Assembly: GCA_017429505.1 (NCBI GenBank)
Contig: JAFROW010000011.1
Location: forward strand, 62,001 to 126,000
Length of the DNA: 64,000 nt
DNA from: Clostridia bacterium
Lineage (GTDB): Bacteria; Bacillota; Clostridia; TANB77; CAG-508
Reading direction: 5' to 3'
Positions within the stretch are counted from its first letter, which is position 1, and the number at the start of each line of letters is the position of its first letter. Below, piece by piece: positions 9,577-17,881 of the stretch. The notes under the pieces were generated by a model. That model was not told the DNA's origin, searched no databases, and was given only the letters and a program-made list of their open reading frames with translations. A program made the translations under genes and the position numbers.

Positions 9577-10212
9577 ATGAAAAATTTTAGATTAAAAGAA
9601 AATAATTTTAGTTATTATGATAAGTTTATAAAAAGTGCAGAGATTGCAGTAGAAATATCTACAATATTAGAAGCATATTCAGAAAACTTTAATATTAATA
9701 ATTCTAAAGAAATAGAAGAAAAGGTTCATAGCCTAGAAAATGATGCGGATAAGAATTTGCACAAAACACTTGACTATCTTGTTAAAGACTTTTTGCCACC
9801 TTTAGAAAGAGAAGATATAGTTTTATTAACAAATAAGATTGATGATATTATAGATTATCTTGATGAAATTGCTATTAATATTAATATTTTAAATATAACA
9901 GTTATAAGGGTGGATTTTAAAGAATTTATTGAAATTATTAATAAATTAGCTGTTTTGCTTAAAGAGATGCTAGAAAAATTCAAAGATAAAAAGAACTATG
10001 GAGAGGTTCATAAATATATAGTTGAAATAAACAATATTGAGGAAAATGGAGATACAATATATGAAAAAGCAATAAAAAACTTATTTCAAAATGAAACAAA
10101 CTCTATTGAAATATTAAAATGGAACACAATATACAATGCTTTAGAAAATTGTATTGATGCTTATGAAAGTGTTGCAAATACTGTTGGGGAGATTATTTTG
10201 AAGAATACATAG
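9577..10212 (+). CDS. DUF47 (PhoU-like) Pit accessory protein
   Basis: A 211-residue, almost entirely helical protein of the DUF47/YkaA family, whose PhoU-like bundles regulate Pit transporters. It starts LKENNFSYYDKFIKSAEIAV and contains KVHSLENDADKNLHKTLDYL, with acidic residues typical of PhoU metal-binding helices, then FLPPLEREDIVLLTNKIDDI, the most conserved DUF47 segment. Adjacency to pit supports the call. The ATG follows GAAAGGAATG by some 13 bases. Confidence 0.88.
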   Translation: MKNFRLKENNFSYYDKFIKSAEIAVEISTILEAYSENFNINNSKEIEEKVHSLENDADKNLHKTLDYLVKDFLPPLEREDIVLLTNKIDDIIDYLDEIAININILNITVIRVDFKEFIEIINKLAVLLKEMLEKFKDKKNYGEVHKYIVEINNIEENGDTIYEKAIKNLFQNETNSIEILKWNTIYNALENCIDAYESVANTVGEIILKNT

Positions 10213-10229
10213 AGATAGGAGGAAAGATC

Positions 10230-10937
10230 ATGATAGAAATAAAAAATGTTACAAAAAAATATGGAAATAATGTTGCCTTAAAAGATGTTTCTTTTAATGT
10301 AAATGATGGAGAAATATTTGCATTTATTGGGCACAATGGAGCTGGAAAAACAACATTAATAAAAGCGATTGTAGGTATTCATAAATTTGATGAAGGAGAT
10401 ATTTTAATTAATGGTAAATCTATTAAAAGTGAGCCAGTAGAATGCAAAAAAGAGATGGCATTTGTGCCAGATAATCCTGAATTATATGAGCAAATGAAAG
10501 CAATAGATTTTATCAATTTTATATGTGATATTTACGAAGTTCCACAAGATGTTAGGGAAAAGAATATAAAAAAATATGCTAAGATGTTTGAAATAGAAGA
10601 TAAGTTAAATGACACAATAGAATCATTTTCTCATGGTATGAAACAGAAAATAGCTTTAATTTCAGCACTTGCACATGATCCGAAAATATTAATAATGGAT
10701 GAGCCATTTGTTGGACTAGATCCAAAAGCCGTTTTTGATGTTAAAGAAATAATGAATGAAATGATAAAAGAGGGTAAGATAATTTTCTTTTCAACACATA
10801 TATTAGATGTTGCTGAAAAACTTTGCTCAAGAGTTGCAATTATAAAAAGAGGTGAGTTGGTTAAGGTTGGAAATATGCAAGAAATAAAAGGAGATAAATC
10901 TTTAGAAAAGGTTTTCCTTGAGCTTGAGGGAGAATAA
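10230..10937 (+). CDS. ABC transporter ATP-binding protein
   Basis: A 235-residue ABC ATPase. Walker A is GHNGAGKTTLI (about residue 35), the signature is the variant FSHGMKQ, Walker B is ILIMDEPFVGLDP, and the H-loop lies in FFSTHILDVAEKLCS. The sequence resembles ATPases of CcmA/EcsA-type exporters. AGGAGG lies 8 bases before the ATG. The next gene encodes its likely membrane partner 70 bases downstream. The substrate is unknown. Confidence 0.9.
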   Translation: MIEIKNVTKKYGNNVALKDVSFNVNDGEIFAFIGHNGAGKTTLIKAIVGIHKFDEGDILINGKSIKSEPVECKKEMAFVPDNPELYEQMKAIDFINFICDIYEVPQDVREKNIKKYAKMFEIEDKLNDTIESFSHGMKQKIALISALAHDPKILIMDEPFVGLDPKAVFDVKEIMNEMIKEGKIIFFSTHILDVAEKLCSRVAIIKRGELVKVGNMQEIKGDKSLEKVFLELEGE

Positions 10938-11007
10938 AGATAGATAACTACTTATGTGGTTTTTAATTGAATTAACTCGAATAGGAACGAAAGGAGAGAT
11001 ATTGGGT

Positions 11008-12621
11008 ATGAAAAGATTTTTCTCACTTATTAAAGCAAGTATGACAGAAGGGATGAATTTATTTAAAATAAGTACCAAAAAGAATAGTAAATTTACAAAG
11101 ATAGGACTACCAATTTTCTTAAGCCTTGTTTTAATGGGAATAATGTATTTATATGCAGATGCAATGATGGAACAATTTGCACCTGTAAATATGCATTTTG
11201 TGGTATTAACTTTATTTATTATATTAACATCAGTAATGACAGTAATTGAGGGAATATATAAATCTGGAAGTCTATTATTTAATTGCAAAGATGATAATTT
11301 GCTTTTGTCACTTCCAATTAAGAGAAGTACAGTGTTATTTATAAGAGTGTTTAAATTTTATGTTTTTGAATTAATATACAATTCAGTATTTTTATTACCA
11401 TCAATGATAGTATATGCTGAATATGTTAAGCCAGGAATTGTATATTATATTGTATCAATTGTAGGTCTTATAATATTTCCAATTATTCCTATTTTAATAT
11501 CATGCATTATAGGAACAATTATTACATTTTTTGCTTCTAAATTTAAAGGCAAAAACTTTGTACAAACTGTAATAACAGTTATATTATTATTAGGAGTGAT
11601 GTTCTTTTCATATAATTCAGATAACTTACTTGCAAATCTTGCAAAAAATGCATCTAGTATAAATGATTTTATTACAAAGTTGTATTATCCAGCAGGGGCA
11701 TATATAGAGCTAATAACCAAGTTTAATGCAATAAAATTTATAGAATTTATTGGTATAAATTTAGGATTATTTATTATTACAATTTTTATAATTGGAAGAG
11801 TTTACTTTAATATAAACTCTAGTGTAAAATCTATAAAACGCAGTAAATCAAACAAAAACTACAAAATAAAAACCTTGACTCCTATGCGTGCTTTGATAAA
11901 AAAAGAATTTAATAGATTTATAAATTCGCCGGTGTTTGTTACAAATGCAGGATTTGGATTAGTACTATTTATAATAGGTTGTATATTAATATCAATAAAA
12001 TTTAATAATATTTCAGATATGTTTACACAAAAAAATATAAATATATCTTTAGAGATGATTACAAGCCATTTGCCAACATTATTTATGGGATTTATATGCT
12101 TTACAAGTTTTATGACATCAATTACAAGTTCAATGATTTCAATAGAAGGAAAATCATTTAGTATTTTAAAAAGCTTACCTATAAAACCTTGTAAAATAAT
12201 AAAAGCAAAAGTATTAACAGCTTTATTAATAATGCTTCCTTGTATATTAATTGGAGATATGGTTGTTTTTATAACATTTAAATTTGACTTATTAAGCATT
12301 GTTTTAATACTAGTTGCATCTGTTTTACTTCCATTAATTGCAGAGACAATAGGGATTATTATAAATTTAAAATATCCTAGAATGGATGCAAAAAATGATA
12401 CTGAGGTTGTTAAGCAAAGCATGAGTTCAACAATTAGTGTTTTTATTGGTATGGTTATGATTGGAATAACTATATTCTTGCTATATAAGGCTTTGGAGGC
12501 TGGTATTTCAAATATTGCGATAATGCTGATTTTTATAGGCATTTATGCAGTTATTTATTTTGGGTTAGAAGTGTTTCTACATAAGACAGGGGATAAGAGT
12601 TTTGAGAATATAATAGTTTAG
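11008..12621 (+). CDS. Putative ABC exporter permease, 537 residues
   Basis: A polytopic membrane protein with about 12 hydrophobic segments arranged as two halves of about 260 residues (second half from KIKTLTPMRALIKKEFNRFI). This fits the large single-chain permeases (ABC_export / EcsB-like) that pair with the preceding ATPase. I chose ATG 11008 because AAGGAGAG lies 9 bases upstream; an in-frame ATG at 10954 has no ribosome binding site. The stop codon is followed immediately by a hairpin of the GGGGACGG family. Confidence 0.8.
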   Translation: MKRFFSLIKASMTEGMNLFKISTKKNSKFTKIGLPIFLSLVLMGIMYLYADAMMEQFAPVNMHFVVLTLFIILTSVMTVIEGIYKSGSLLFNCKDDNLLLSLPIKRSTVLFIRVFKFYVFELIYNSVFLLPSMIVYAEYVKPGIVYYIVSIVGLIIFPIIPILISCIIGTIITFFASKFKGKNFVQTVITVILLLGVMFFSYNSDNLLANLAKNASSINDFITKLYYPAGAYIELITKFNAIKFIEFIGINLGLFIITIFIIGRVYFNINSSVKSIKRSKSNKNYKIKTLTPMRALIKKEFNRFINSPVFVTNAGFGLVLFIIGCILISIKFNNISDMFTQKNINISLEMITSHLPTLFMGFICFTSFMTSITSSMISIEGKSFSILKSLPIKPCKIIKAKVLTALLIMLPCILIGDMVVFITFKFDLLSIVLILVASVLLPLIAETIGIIINLKYPRMDAKNDTEVVKQSMSSTISVFIGMVMIGITIFLLYKALEAGISNIAIMLIFIGIYAVIYFGLEVFLHKTGDKSFENIIV

Positions 12622-12648
12622 TGCCAAAGGGGACGGGGCAATTTGGCA
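12622..12648. repeat. Dispersed GGGGACGG hairpin, copy 2
   Basis: TGCCAAA (12622-12628) pairs with TTTGGCA (12642-12648) around GGGGACGGGGCAA. It starts on the base after the stop codon of the ABC permease. The loop core matches copies at 3750, 40508 and 58127, but the arms are unrelated to theirs. Confidence 0.6.
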
Positions 12649-12665
12649 GAGAAGGAATAATAGAT

Positions 12666-13130
12666 ATGAAAAAAATAGGATTTACAATTGGAAAATTTGC
12701 TCCTTTGCATAAAGGACACCAATTTTTAATAGAAACAGCAATGAAGGAAATGGATGAATTTTATATTGTGGTATATGATACAGATTTAATAAAGAATTCT
12801 GTTCAAGAAAGGGCTGATTGGATAAAAAAGCTATATCCTAAGGCTAATATTATTTATGCATTTAATAGTCCAAAACAATATGGTTTAGATAAAGAAAGTG
12901 TAAATATTCAAATGAACTATTTATCAAAATTAATAAAAGATGTTCCAGTAACACATTTTTATAGTAGTGAACCATATGGTGAAAAAGTTGCAGAATTTTT
13001 AAACATAGAAAATCGAATAGTTGATAAAGAAAGAACATCTTTTCCAGTTTCTGCCAGCAAGATAAGAACAGATTCAAATTCTAATTCTCAGTATTTGGAA
13101 GAATTTGTTTATAAGGAATTTAAAATATAA
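12666..13130 (+). CDS. NadR-like nucleotidyltransferase (probable NMN adenylyltransferase)
   Basis: A 154-residue cytidylyltransferase-superfamily protein. GKFAPLHKGHQFLIE carries the HxGH nucleotide-binding motif (HKGH, residues 15-18), and VDKERTSFPVSASKIRTD matches the NadR/NMNAT pattern ending in SxTxIR. It would attach an adenylyl group to nicotinamide mononucleotide, which fits with pnuC (an NMN-type importer) 10 kb downstream. The ATG at 12666 follows AGAAGGAATA. It lacks the ribosylnicotinamide kinase and regulator domains of full NadR. A different adenylyl- or cytidylyltransferase substrate is possible. Confidence 0.72.
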   Translation: MKKIGFTIGKFAPLHKGHQFLIETAMKEMDEFYIVVYDTDLIKNSVQERADWIKKLYPKANIIYAFNSPKQYGLDKESVNIQMNYLSKLIKDVPVTHFYSSEPYGEKVAEFLNIENRIVDKERTSFPVSASKIRTDSNSNSQYLEEFVYKEFKI

Positions 13131-13200
13131 CAAAATATAATTGTTTAAGGAGAAAATGGGTGATAGTTAGAAGAATTTATCAATTATTTATGAAAAACAC

Positions 13201-13229
13201 TTGACAAATAAAAAATTAAATAGTATCAT
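13201..13229 (+). promoter_or_regulatory. Sigma-A promoter of the GntR-ABC operon
   Basis: TTGACA (13201-13206) and TATCAT (13224-13229) are separated by 17 bases. The -10 box lies inside the left arm of the palindrome at 13219. Confidence 0.6.
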
Positions 13230-13266
13230 TGTATTATGCAAGTAACACAACGATACTATTTTTTTG
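13219..13266 (+). promoter_or_regulatory. 14-bp interrupted palindrome at the GntR promoter (operator or terminator)
   Basis: AATAGTATCATTGT (13219-13232) is an inverted repeat of ACAACGATACTATT (13247-13260), 13 of 14 matching, with a 14-base spacer. Position over the -10 box fits autorepression by the GntR protein encoded downstream. The right arm is followed by a T-run, so it could also terminate transcription arriving from the NadR-like gene. Confidence 0.6.
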
Positions 13267-13343
13267 AAGCAACAAATCAATTTGTTCTTGCACAAAAAAA
13301 TAATATGTTGCTTTTGAGAAAAATCAATAAAAAGGAGAAAAAA

Positions 13344-13724
13344 GTGGACTATAATTTTGATAATGAAAGGCCAATCTACATTCAATTAGTAGAAAAAATA
13401 AGAATAGAGATTGTTTCAGGTAAATTAAAAAAAGGACAAAAAATACCTTCTGTAAGAGAGCTAGCACTTATGATGAAGGTTAATCCAAACACAATGCAAA
13501 AAGCATTAGTGGAGCTTGAAAACGAGAAATTGATTTATACTGAAAGAACAAATGGAAAATATGTTACAGAAGATGAGAAACTAATTGAAAGAGTAAAAAG
13601 CGAATTGGCAAAAGAAAAAATAGAAAATTATATAAATAGCATGAATTCAATAGGAATTTCTTTTGATGAAGCAATAAAATACTTGCAGGAATTAGGAGAT
13701 AAACTAAAAAATAAACACAATTAA
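13344..13724 (+). CDS. YtrA-type GntR transcriptional regulator
   Basis: A 126-residue GntR repressor of the short YtrA class. A winged helix at residues about 8-75 contains RPIYIQLVEKIRIEIVSGKL, KIPSVRELALMMKVNPNTMQ and KALVELENEKLIYTERTNGK; a short helical dimerisation tail follows. In Bacillus, YtrA represses its own operon of ABC genes in response to cell-wall-active antibiotics. The GTG at 13344 follows AAAGGAGAAAAAA; the frame is open further upstream, but that part lies in promoter sequence. Two ABC transporter genes follow in the same operon. Confidence 0.85.
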   Translation: MDYNFDNERPIYIQLVEKIRIEIVSGKLKKGQKIPSVRELALMMKVNPNTMQKALVELENEKLIYTERTNGKYVTEDEKLIERVKSELAKEKIENYINSMNSIGISFDEAIKYLQELGDKLKNKHN

Positions 13725-13757
13725 TGTAAGGTTAAAAGGGAAGGAAAGTGATTATAA

Positions 13758-14453
13758 ATGGAATTAGTTGAATGTAAAAATTTATGTAAGACATTTGATG
13801 AAAAACAAATTTTAGAAAATATCAATTTAACCATTCCAAGAGGAAAAATAATTGGATTATTAGGAAAAAACGGAACTGGAAAAACAACTTTAATAAAGCT
13901 TTTGAATGATTTATTAACACCAACATCTGGAGAGGTTTTAATTAATGGCAAAAAGCCAGGAGTGGAATCAAAAAAAATCATTTCATATTTGCCAGAAAGA
14001 ACATATTTAGACAAAACTATGAAAGTATCTCAAGTCATTACTTTTTTTGAAGAGTTTTATGATAATTTTAATAAGGAAAAAGCAATAAAACTATTAAAAG
14101 ATTTAAATTTAGAATTAAATCAAAGAATAAGTCAAATGTCAAAAGGTATGCAAGAAAAACTACAACTAATTTTGGTAATGAGTAGAGATGCTGAATTATA
14201 TATTTTAGATGAGCCATTAGGAGGAGTAGATCCAGCAACAAGAGATTATATTTTAGATACAATTTTAACTAATTTCAATGAAGGTGCAAGTGTTATTATA
14301 TCTACACATTTAATTGCAGATATAGAAAGAATATTGGATGAAGTAATTTTCATTGACAAAGGCAAAATTTATTTAGCATCTCCAGCAGATGAGCTTAGAA
14401 GTAAAGAAAATGCTTCGATTGATGAAATATTTAGGAGGTGTTTTAAATGCTAG
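13758..14453 (+). CDS. ABC transporter ATP-binding protein (YtrB-like)
   Basis: A 231-residue ABC ATPase with Walker A GLLGKNGTGKTTLIK, signature MSKGMQEKLQL, Walker B ELYILDEPLGGVDP and H-loop VIISTHLIADIERIL. It sits between the YtrA-type repressor and a permease, overlapping the permease gene by 7 bases, which indicates translational coupling. GGGAAGGAAAG precedes the ATG. It is probably a drug or cell-envelope-stress exporter of the YtrBC type; the substrate is unknown. Confidence 0.88.
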   Translation: MELVECKNLCKTFDEKQILENINLTIPRGKIIGLLGKNGTGKTTLIKLLNDLLTPTSGEVLINGKKPGVESKKIISYLPERTYLDKTMKVSQVITFFEEFYDNFNKEKAIKLLKDLNLELNQRISQMSKGMQEKLQLILVMSRDAELYILDEPLGGVDPATRDYILDTILTNFNEGASVIISTHLIADIERILDEVIFIDKGKIYLASPADELRSKENASIDEIFRRCFKC

Positions 14454-15238
14454 GAAAATTATTAAAATATGATTTGAAATGGGTTTATAAGGTGGTAGCA
14501 GTATTTTATGTATTAGCTTTAATTTTTGCAATATTAACAAGAATATTTTTTAGTATAGAGAATTCATTATTATTTAAGATTATTGGACAAATAGTAAATG
14601 GAGCAATGATAAGTATGCTTATAAGTAGCTTGATAAATTGTCTTATGAGATCTTGGGTAAGATTTATACATAATGTTTATAAAGATGAATCTTATTTAAC
14701 ACATACTTTACCAGTAGAGAAGAAGACTATATATTTATCTAAGGTTTTAACTGCAATTATTTGCTCATTTACAACAGTTTTAGTAGCAATCGGATGCTTA
14801 TTTATAAGCTATTATTCTAAAGCAAATATGGATGTTTTAAAAGTATTTTTAAAACTCACAGCAGAAAGCTATGATATTACAGTTATGGGATTATTAGCTA
14901 TAATATCTGTAGTTATATTTTTAGAAATCTTATTTATTATTTTAATAGGATATGCTGGAATTATTATTGGTCATAAATCAAATAGAAATAAGATGTTAAA
15001 AAGCGTAATTTTAGGAATTGTGCTATATTTAGTAACATCTACTTTAACATTGGTAGTTATATACATTATTGGTTTGTTTAATCAAGATGTTATGAATATA
15101 GTAAATACTACTGATATAGTAAATGTAGATGCTATAAAATCTGTTATGATTGCAGGTATTGCTATATATATGGTTTATAATGTCATTTATTATTTAATTG
15201 GAAAAATGCAGTTGGAAAAAGGCGTGAATGTGGATTAG
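14447..15238 (+). CDS. ABC transporter permease partner
   Basis: A 263-residue membrane protein with six hydrophobic segments, starting MLGKLLKYDLKWVYKVVAVF, typical of ABC-2-like permeases paired with YtrB-type ATPases. TLPVEKKTIYLSKVLTA in the first cytoplasmic loop matches the coupling-helix region seen in these permeases. AGGAGG precedes the ATG, inside the end of the ATPase gene. A strong terminator follows. Confidence 0.82.
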   Translation: MLGKLLKYDLKWVYKVVAVFYVLALIFAILTRIFFSIENSLLFKIIGQIVNGAMISMLISSLINCLMRSWVRFIHNVYKDESYLTHTLPVEKKTIYLSKVLTAIICSFTTVLVAIGCLFISYYSKANMDVLKVFLKLTAESYDITVMGLLAIISVVIFLEILFIILIGYAGIIIGHKSNRNKMLKSVILGIVLYLVTSTLTLVVIYIIGLFNQDVMNIVNTTDIVNVDAIKSVMIAGIAIYMVYNVIYYLIGKMQLEKGVNVD

Positions 15239-15240
15239 AG

Positions 15241-15278
15241 TTTGGACAAAAGGACGATTCTTTTGTCCAAATTTTTTT
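15241..15278 (+). terminator. Terminator of the GntR-ABC operon
   Basis: TTTGGACAAAAG (15241-15252) pairs perfectly with CTTTTGTCCAAA (15260-15271) around a 7-base loop and is followed by seven T residues. Confidence 0.9.
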
Positions 15279-15342
15279 AAAAAATAGTCTTTTATTTTTT
15301 TAAAATATATTATATAATTAACACAGAAAGGGGGGCAAAAGT

Positions 15343-15405
15343 TTGAAAAAAACTTTTAACAAATTGTTTTTGTCAAATTATATGCCTAAAAAGAGAGGAG
15401 TGTAA
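15343..15405 (+). CDS. Possible 20-residue leader peptide ahead of the GNAT gene
   Basis: A TTG start lies 7 bases after AAAGGGGGG, the strongest ribosome binding site in the window. It opens a 20-codon frame for a very basic peptide that starts MKKTFNKLF and ends MPKKRGV. It stops 6 bases before the GNAT start, and its last codons cover that gene's GAGAGGAG site. This layout suggests translational coupling rather than a free peptide; it is unproven. Confidence 0.35.
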   Translation: MKKTFNKLFLSNYMPKKRGV

Positions 15406-15411
15406 GTAAAG

Positions 15412-16155
15412 ATGAACCAGTACATCAACTTAAGCATGGAAAATATTGATGAAGCACATATATGTTGTGCAATAGGTGATCCAAAGCATCAAGCTGGAGT
15501 AGACAGAAAAAAAGAATGGATAAAAAATAAATTAAAAGATGGACATGTATTTAGAAGGCTAGATGCAAGAGGAAAAATTTTTATAGAATACGAGCCACTA
15601 GAAACTGCCTGGGTGCCTATAGGTGGAGAAAATTACGAGTATATTTACTGCTTGTGGGTTGCAGGAAGTTTTAAAGAAAAAGGAATAGGAAAAGAACTAC
15701 TAGAATATGCTATAAATGATTCAAAAGAAAAAGGAAAGAGTGGTATTTGTACTTTAGTTGCAAAAAAGAAAAAGCCATTTTTAGGAGAAAAGAAATTTTT
15801 TGAACATTTTGGATTTAAAGTTGTAGATAGCATTGGAGATTTTGAACTATTAGCATTACAATTTAAAGATAGCGAAACACCTAAATTTAATGAAAATGCT
15901 AGAAGTATGAAAATAGAAACCAAAAATTTTACAATTTATTATAGTAATGAATGTCCTTATGTAGAATATGAAGTTAAAGAATTATCAGATTATGCAAAAG
16001 AAAAGGGTATAAAATTAAATTTTATAAAAATAGATTCATTAGAAAAAGCAAAAAATGCACCATGTATATTTAATAATTGGGCTAATTTTTATAAAGGTGA
16101 ATTCATATCAAATACAATTCTAAATGCAAATGCATTAGAGAAGTTGTTGAAATAA
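15412..16155 (+). CDS. GNAT acetyltransferase with C-terminal YoaP domain
   Basis: A 247-residue two-domain protein. Residues about 1-150 are a GNAT N-acetyltransferase; the acetyl-CoA loop region reads LWVAGSFKEKGIGKELLEYA and a later segment FFEHFGFKVVD is typical. Residues about 165-247 form a thioredoxin-like YoaP domain beginning NFTIYYSNECPYVEYEVKEL, with Cys-Pro in ECPY but no CxxC pair. Proteins of this fusion type are common in clostridia; the substrate is unknown. GAGAGGAGTG provides the ribosome binding site. The fragment of a YkuD gene follows 9 bases later. Confidence 0.82.
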   Translation: MNQYINLSMENIDEAHICCAIGDPKHQAGVDRKKEWIKNKLKDGHVFRRLDARGKIFIEYEPLETAWVPIGGENYEYIYCLWVAGSFKEKGIGKELLEYAINDSKEKGKSGICTLVAKKKKPFLGEKKFFEHFGFKVVDSIGDFELLALQFKDSETPKFNENARSMKIETKNFTIYYSNECPYVEYEVKELSDYAKEKGIKLNFIKIDSLEKAKNAPCIFNNWANFYKGEFISNTILNANALEKLLK

Positions 16156-16164
16156 TAAGGTTTA

Positions 16165-16260
16165 AGGTGGATATATCATGGATGTGTTGGTATTTCAGAA
16201 GAAAATTTGGTTAAAGTATTAAAAACTATAACACCAGGAACAACAGTTACTATTTATTAA
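16165..16260 (+). pseudogene. C-terminal remnant of an L,D-transpeptidase (YkuD domain)
   Basis: The frame reads HGCVGISEENLVKVLKTI then TPGTTVTIY and stop. This matches the end of YkuD catalytic domains (S-H-G-C-I-R-M, then P-x-G-T-x-V-x-I-Y), including the catalytic Cys, although the usual Arg after Cys-Val is Gly. No start codon or upstream domain remains, so this is a decayed tail fused behind the GNAT gene. Confidence 0.5.
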
Positions 16261-16277
16261 TTTTTATATAAATATTT

Positions 16278-16309
16278 AAAAGGCTAGGATTTTAATGTTC
16301 TAGCTTTTT
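16278..16309 (+). terminator. Terminator after the YkuD remnant
   Basis: AAAAGGCTAG pairs with CTAGCTTTTT (one G-T pair) around a 12-base loop, with a T-run. The remaining 16310-16706 holds no gene, only the promoter cassette of the Rpn gene and AT-rich leader sequence. Confidence 0.65.
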
Positions 16310-16343
16310 ATTGATTATATATAGATGGGATTTTTAGCACATT

Positions 16344-16398
16344 TGTCGATTTTTGTCGAAATGTTTTTCTTGATTTTTTGGCTCATTTATGTTAATAT
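16344..16398 (+). promoter_or_regulatory. Rpn promoter cassette 1 with two Spo0A-like boxes
   Basis: TGTCGAT (16344-16350) and TGTCGAA (16354-16360) lie 10 bases apart, start to start. TTGATT (16370-16375) follows 16 bases after the start of the second box, then a 17-base spacer and TAATAT (16393-16398). The same boxes, spacings and promoter recur upstream of the second Rpn gene at 26127-26181. TGTCGAA is the known Spo0A box core. Confidence 0.6.
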
Positions 16399-16706
16399 AA
16401 GTATGCAATAATATTTAAATTATTGCGTTAACTTTAAAAATTTAATTAATTAGCAATTAAAAATTGTAAATTGTTAATTATTTTCTATCTAAAAAGTTTT
16501 AAGATTAATAATTTGAATTTCAAAAAGATTTTATTTAGGGGTGTTTAATCAAAAAGAAATCCATAATTAAAAAAATATAAGAAAAAAGAGGTAAAAAATA
16601 AGAAAGTTAAGCAATAGTTATAATTATTTTTGCGAAATTTATAAAAAATATCAAAAAATACTTGCATTAGTTTGTATTTTTTGATAAAATGAAAGGAGAC
16701 AGGCTT

Positions 16707-17801
16707 ATGGGCTTAATAAATGAACCAACAGAAGAAGAAATAAAAAGATATACCAAAGATGTAAATGGAGCAACATTATTGGATGGGAAAATCGTTAGAA
16801 TTCCAGCGACTAAAGATTATATGTTTAAGAATCTATTTGGAATAAATGGAAAAGAAGAAAACCTAAGAAATCTTTTACAAGCAATATTAAAGATAGAAAT
16901 AGAAAGTTTAGAAATACAAAATCCAGAAACACAAAGAAATTCAAAAGATGATAAAAAATGTATATTAGATGTTAAAGCAAAACTATCTAATGGTACAATA
17001 TGTTTTATAGAGATGCAAGTGAAAGATGAACATAATATAGGTGAAAGAGCTACATTTTATATGTGTAAGCTATATACAAACACAATAGAAAGTGGAGGAA
17101 AATATACAGATATAGGAAAAACTGTAGCAATAATAATAACAGATTTTAGTTATTTTAATAGAAGAGAGTATCATCAGATTGCGCATTTAAAATTTGAAGA
17201 ATGTTTGGATTTAGACGAAATAGCAGAAGAATTAAGCGAATCAGTAAGTGAAATAATAACCGATAAGTTTGAGCTGCATATAATAGATTTAAAGAAATTT
17301 AAAAAAATAAAAAATCCTAAAGGTGAACTTGCAGCATGGTTGAAGCTAATAATAGGAGATGAAGAGGGGATATTTATGGCAAGTAAAAATAACGAAGCTA
17401 TAAAAAAGGCAAATGAAGATAATAGAATATTAAGTTTAGAAAAAGACATGCAAGAAGATTATTGGTATGAATTGAAAGCAAGATTGGATAGAAATACAGA
17501 ATTATATATTAGAGAAAAAGAGAAGAAAGAATACGAGGACAAGATTAAAGCTAGTGAAGAAAAAATAAAAGCTAGTGAAGAAAAAATAAAAGCTAGTGAA
17601 GAAAAAATAAAAGCTATTCAAGAAGAAGCAAAAGTTGCTCAAGAAGAAGGAAGGAAAAAAGGAATACAACAAGGAATTGAAAGAGGAGCTAAAGAAGAAA
17701 AAATAAAAATTGCAAAAACAATGAAACAAAAAAATGTAAAAATAGAAGATATTATGAGTTTTACAGGACTTTCTAAAGAAGAAATAGAAGCTATAAGTTA
17801 A
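16707..17801 (+). CDS. Rpn/PD-(D/E)XK nuclease-family protein (PDDEXK_2), 364 residues
   Basis: Rpn-family proteins are annotated as transposase-like but act as recombination-promoting nucleases. The N-terminal half has KDYMFKNLFG, then ILDVKAKLSNGTICFIEMQV, where the Asp and the Glu-x-Gln fit the variant PD-(D/E)XK active site, then ERATFYMCKLYTNTIESGGK. The C-terminal third is a charged coiled coil with three exact ASEEKIK repeats (17550-17612) and a Gly-Gln segment KKGIQQGIERG. AAAGGAG lies 8 bases before the ATG at 16707. The family is usually multi-copy; a paralogue is at 26342. Confidence 0.82.
   Translation: MGLINEPTEEEIKRYTKDVNGATLLDGKIVRIPATKDYMFKNLFGINGKEENLRNLLQAILKIEIESLEIQNPETQRNSKDDKKCILDVKAKLSNGTICFIEMQVKDEHNIGERATFYMCKLYTNTIESGGKYTDIGKTVAIIITDFSYFNRREYHQIAHLKFEECLDLDEIAEELSESVSEIITDKFELHIIDLKKFKKIKNPKGELAAWLKLIIGDEEGIFMASKNNEAIKKANEDNRILSLEKDMQEDYWYELKARLDRNTELYIREKEKKEYEDKIKASEEKIKASEEKIKASEEKIKAIQEEAKVAQEEGRKKGIQQGIERGAKEEKIKIAKTMKQKNVKIEDIMSFTGLSKEEIEAIS
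17550..17612 (+). repeat. Three tandem copies of a 21-bp repeat inside the Rpn gene
   Basis: Three identical 21-base units run from 17550, 17571 and 17592. Each encodes ASEEKIK, and a diverged unit follows (AIQEEAK). The unit is a multiple of three, so copy-number change would alter coiled-coil length without a frameshift. Confidence 0.85.
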
Positions 17802-17815
17802 TAACATAGTGGTAT

Positions 17816-17851
17816 AAAAAATAGTCGCCAATAAATAAGGTGACTATTTTT
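17816..17851. terminator. Terminator after Rpn gene 1
   Basis: AAAAATAGTCGCC pairs with GGTGACTATTTTT around a 10-base loop (one mismatch). A-run and T-run on the two sides allow function in either direction. Confidence 0.8.
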
Positions 17852-17881
17852 AAAAACAAAAAGTAAAGAAAAATATGGAAT

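Noticed and set aside
17550..17612. Short tandem repeats as a possible CRISPR array.
   Set aside because: The units are adjacent without spacers, in frame, and encode a heptad repeat. No other regularly spaced repeats were seen in the window.
17502..17831. Long antisense frames such as this one opposite the Rpn coiled coil, and others opposite comEC, dxs and scpB.
   Set aside because: They lie opposite clear genes, lack ribosome binding sites, and show the Phe/Ser/Leu-rich composition of reverse-complemented AT-rich coding sequence.
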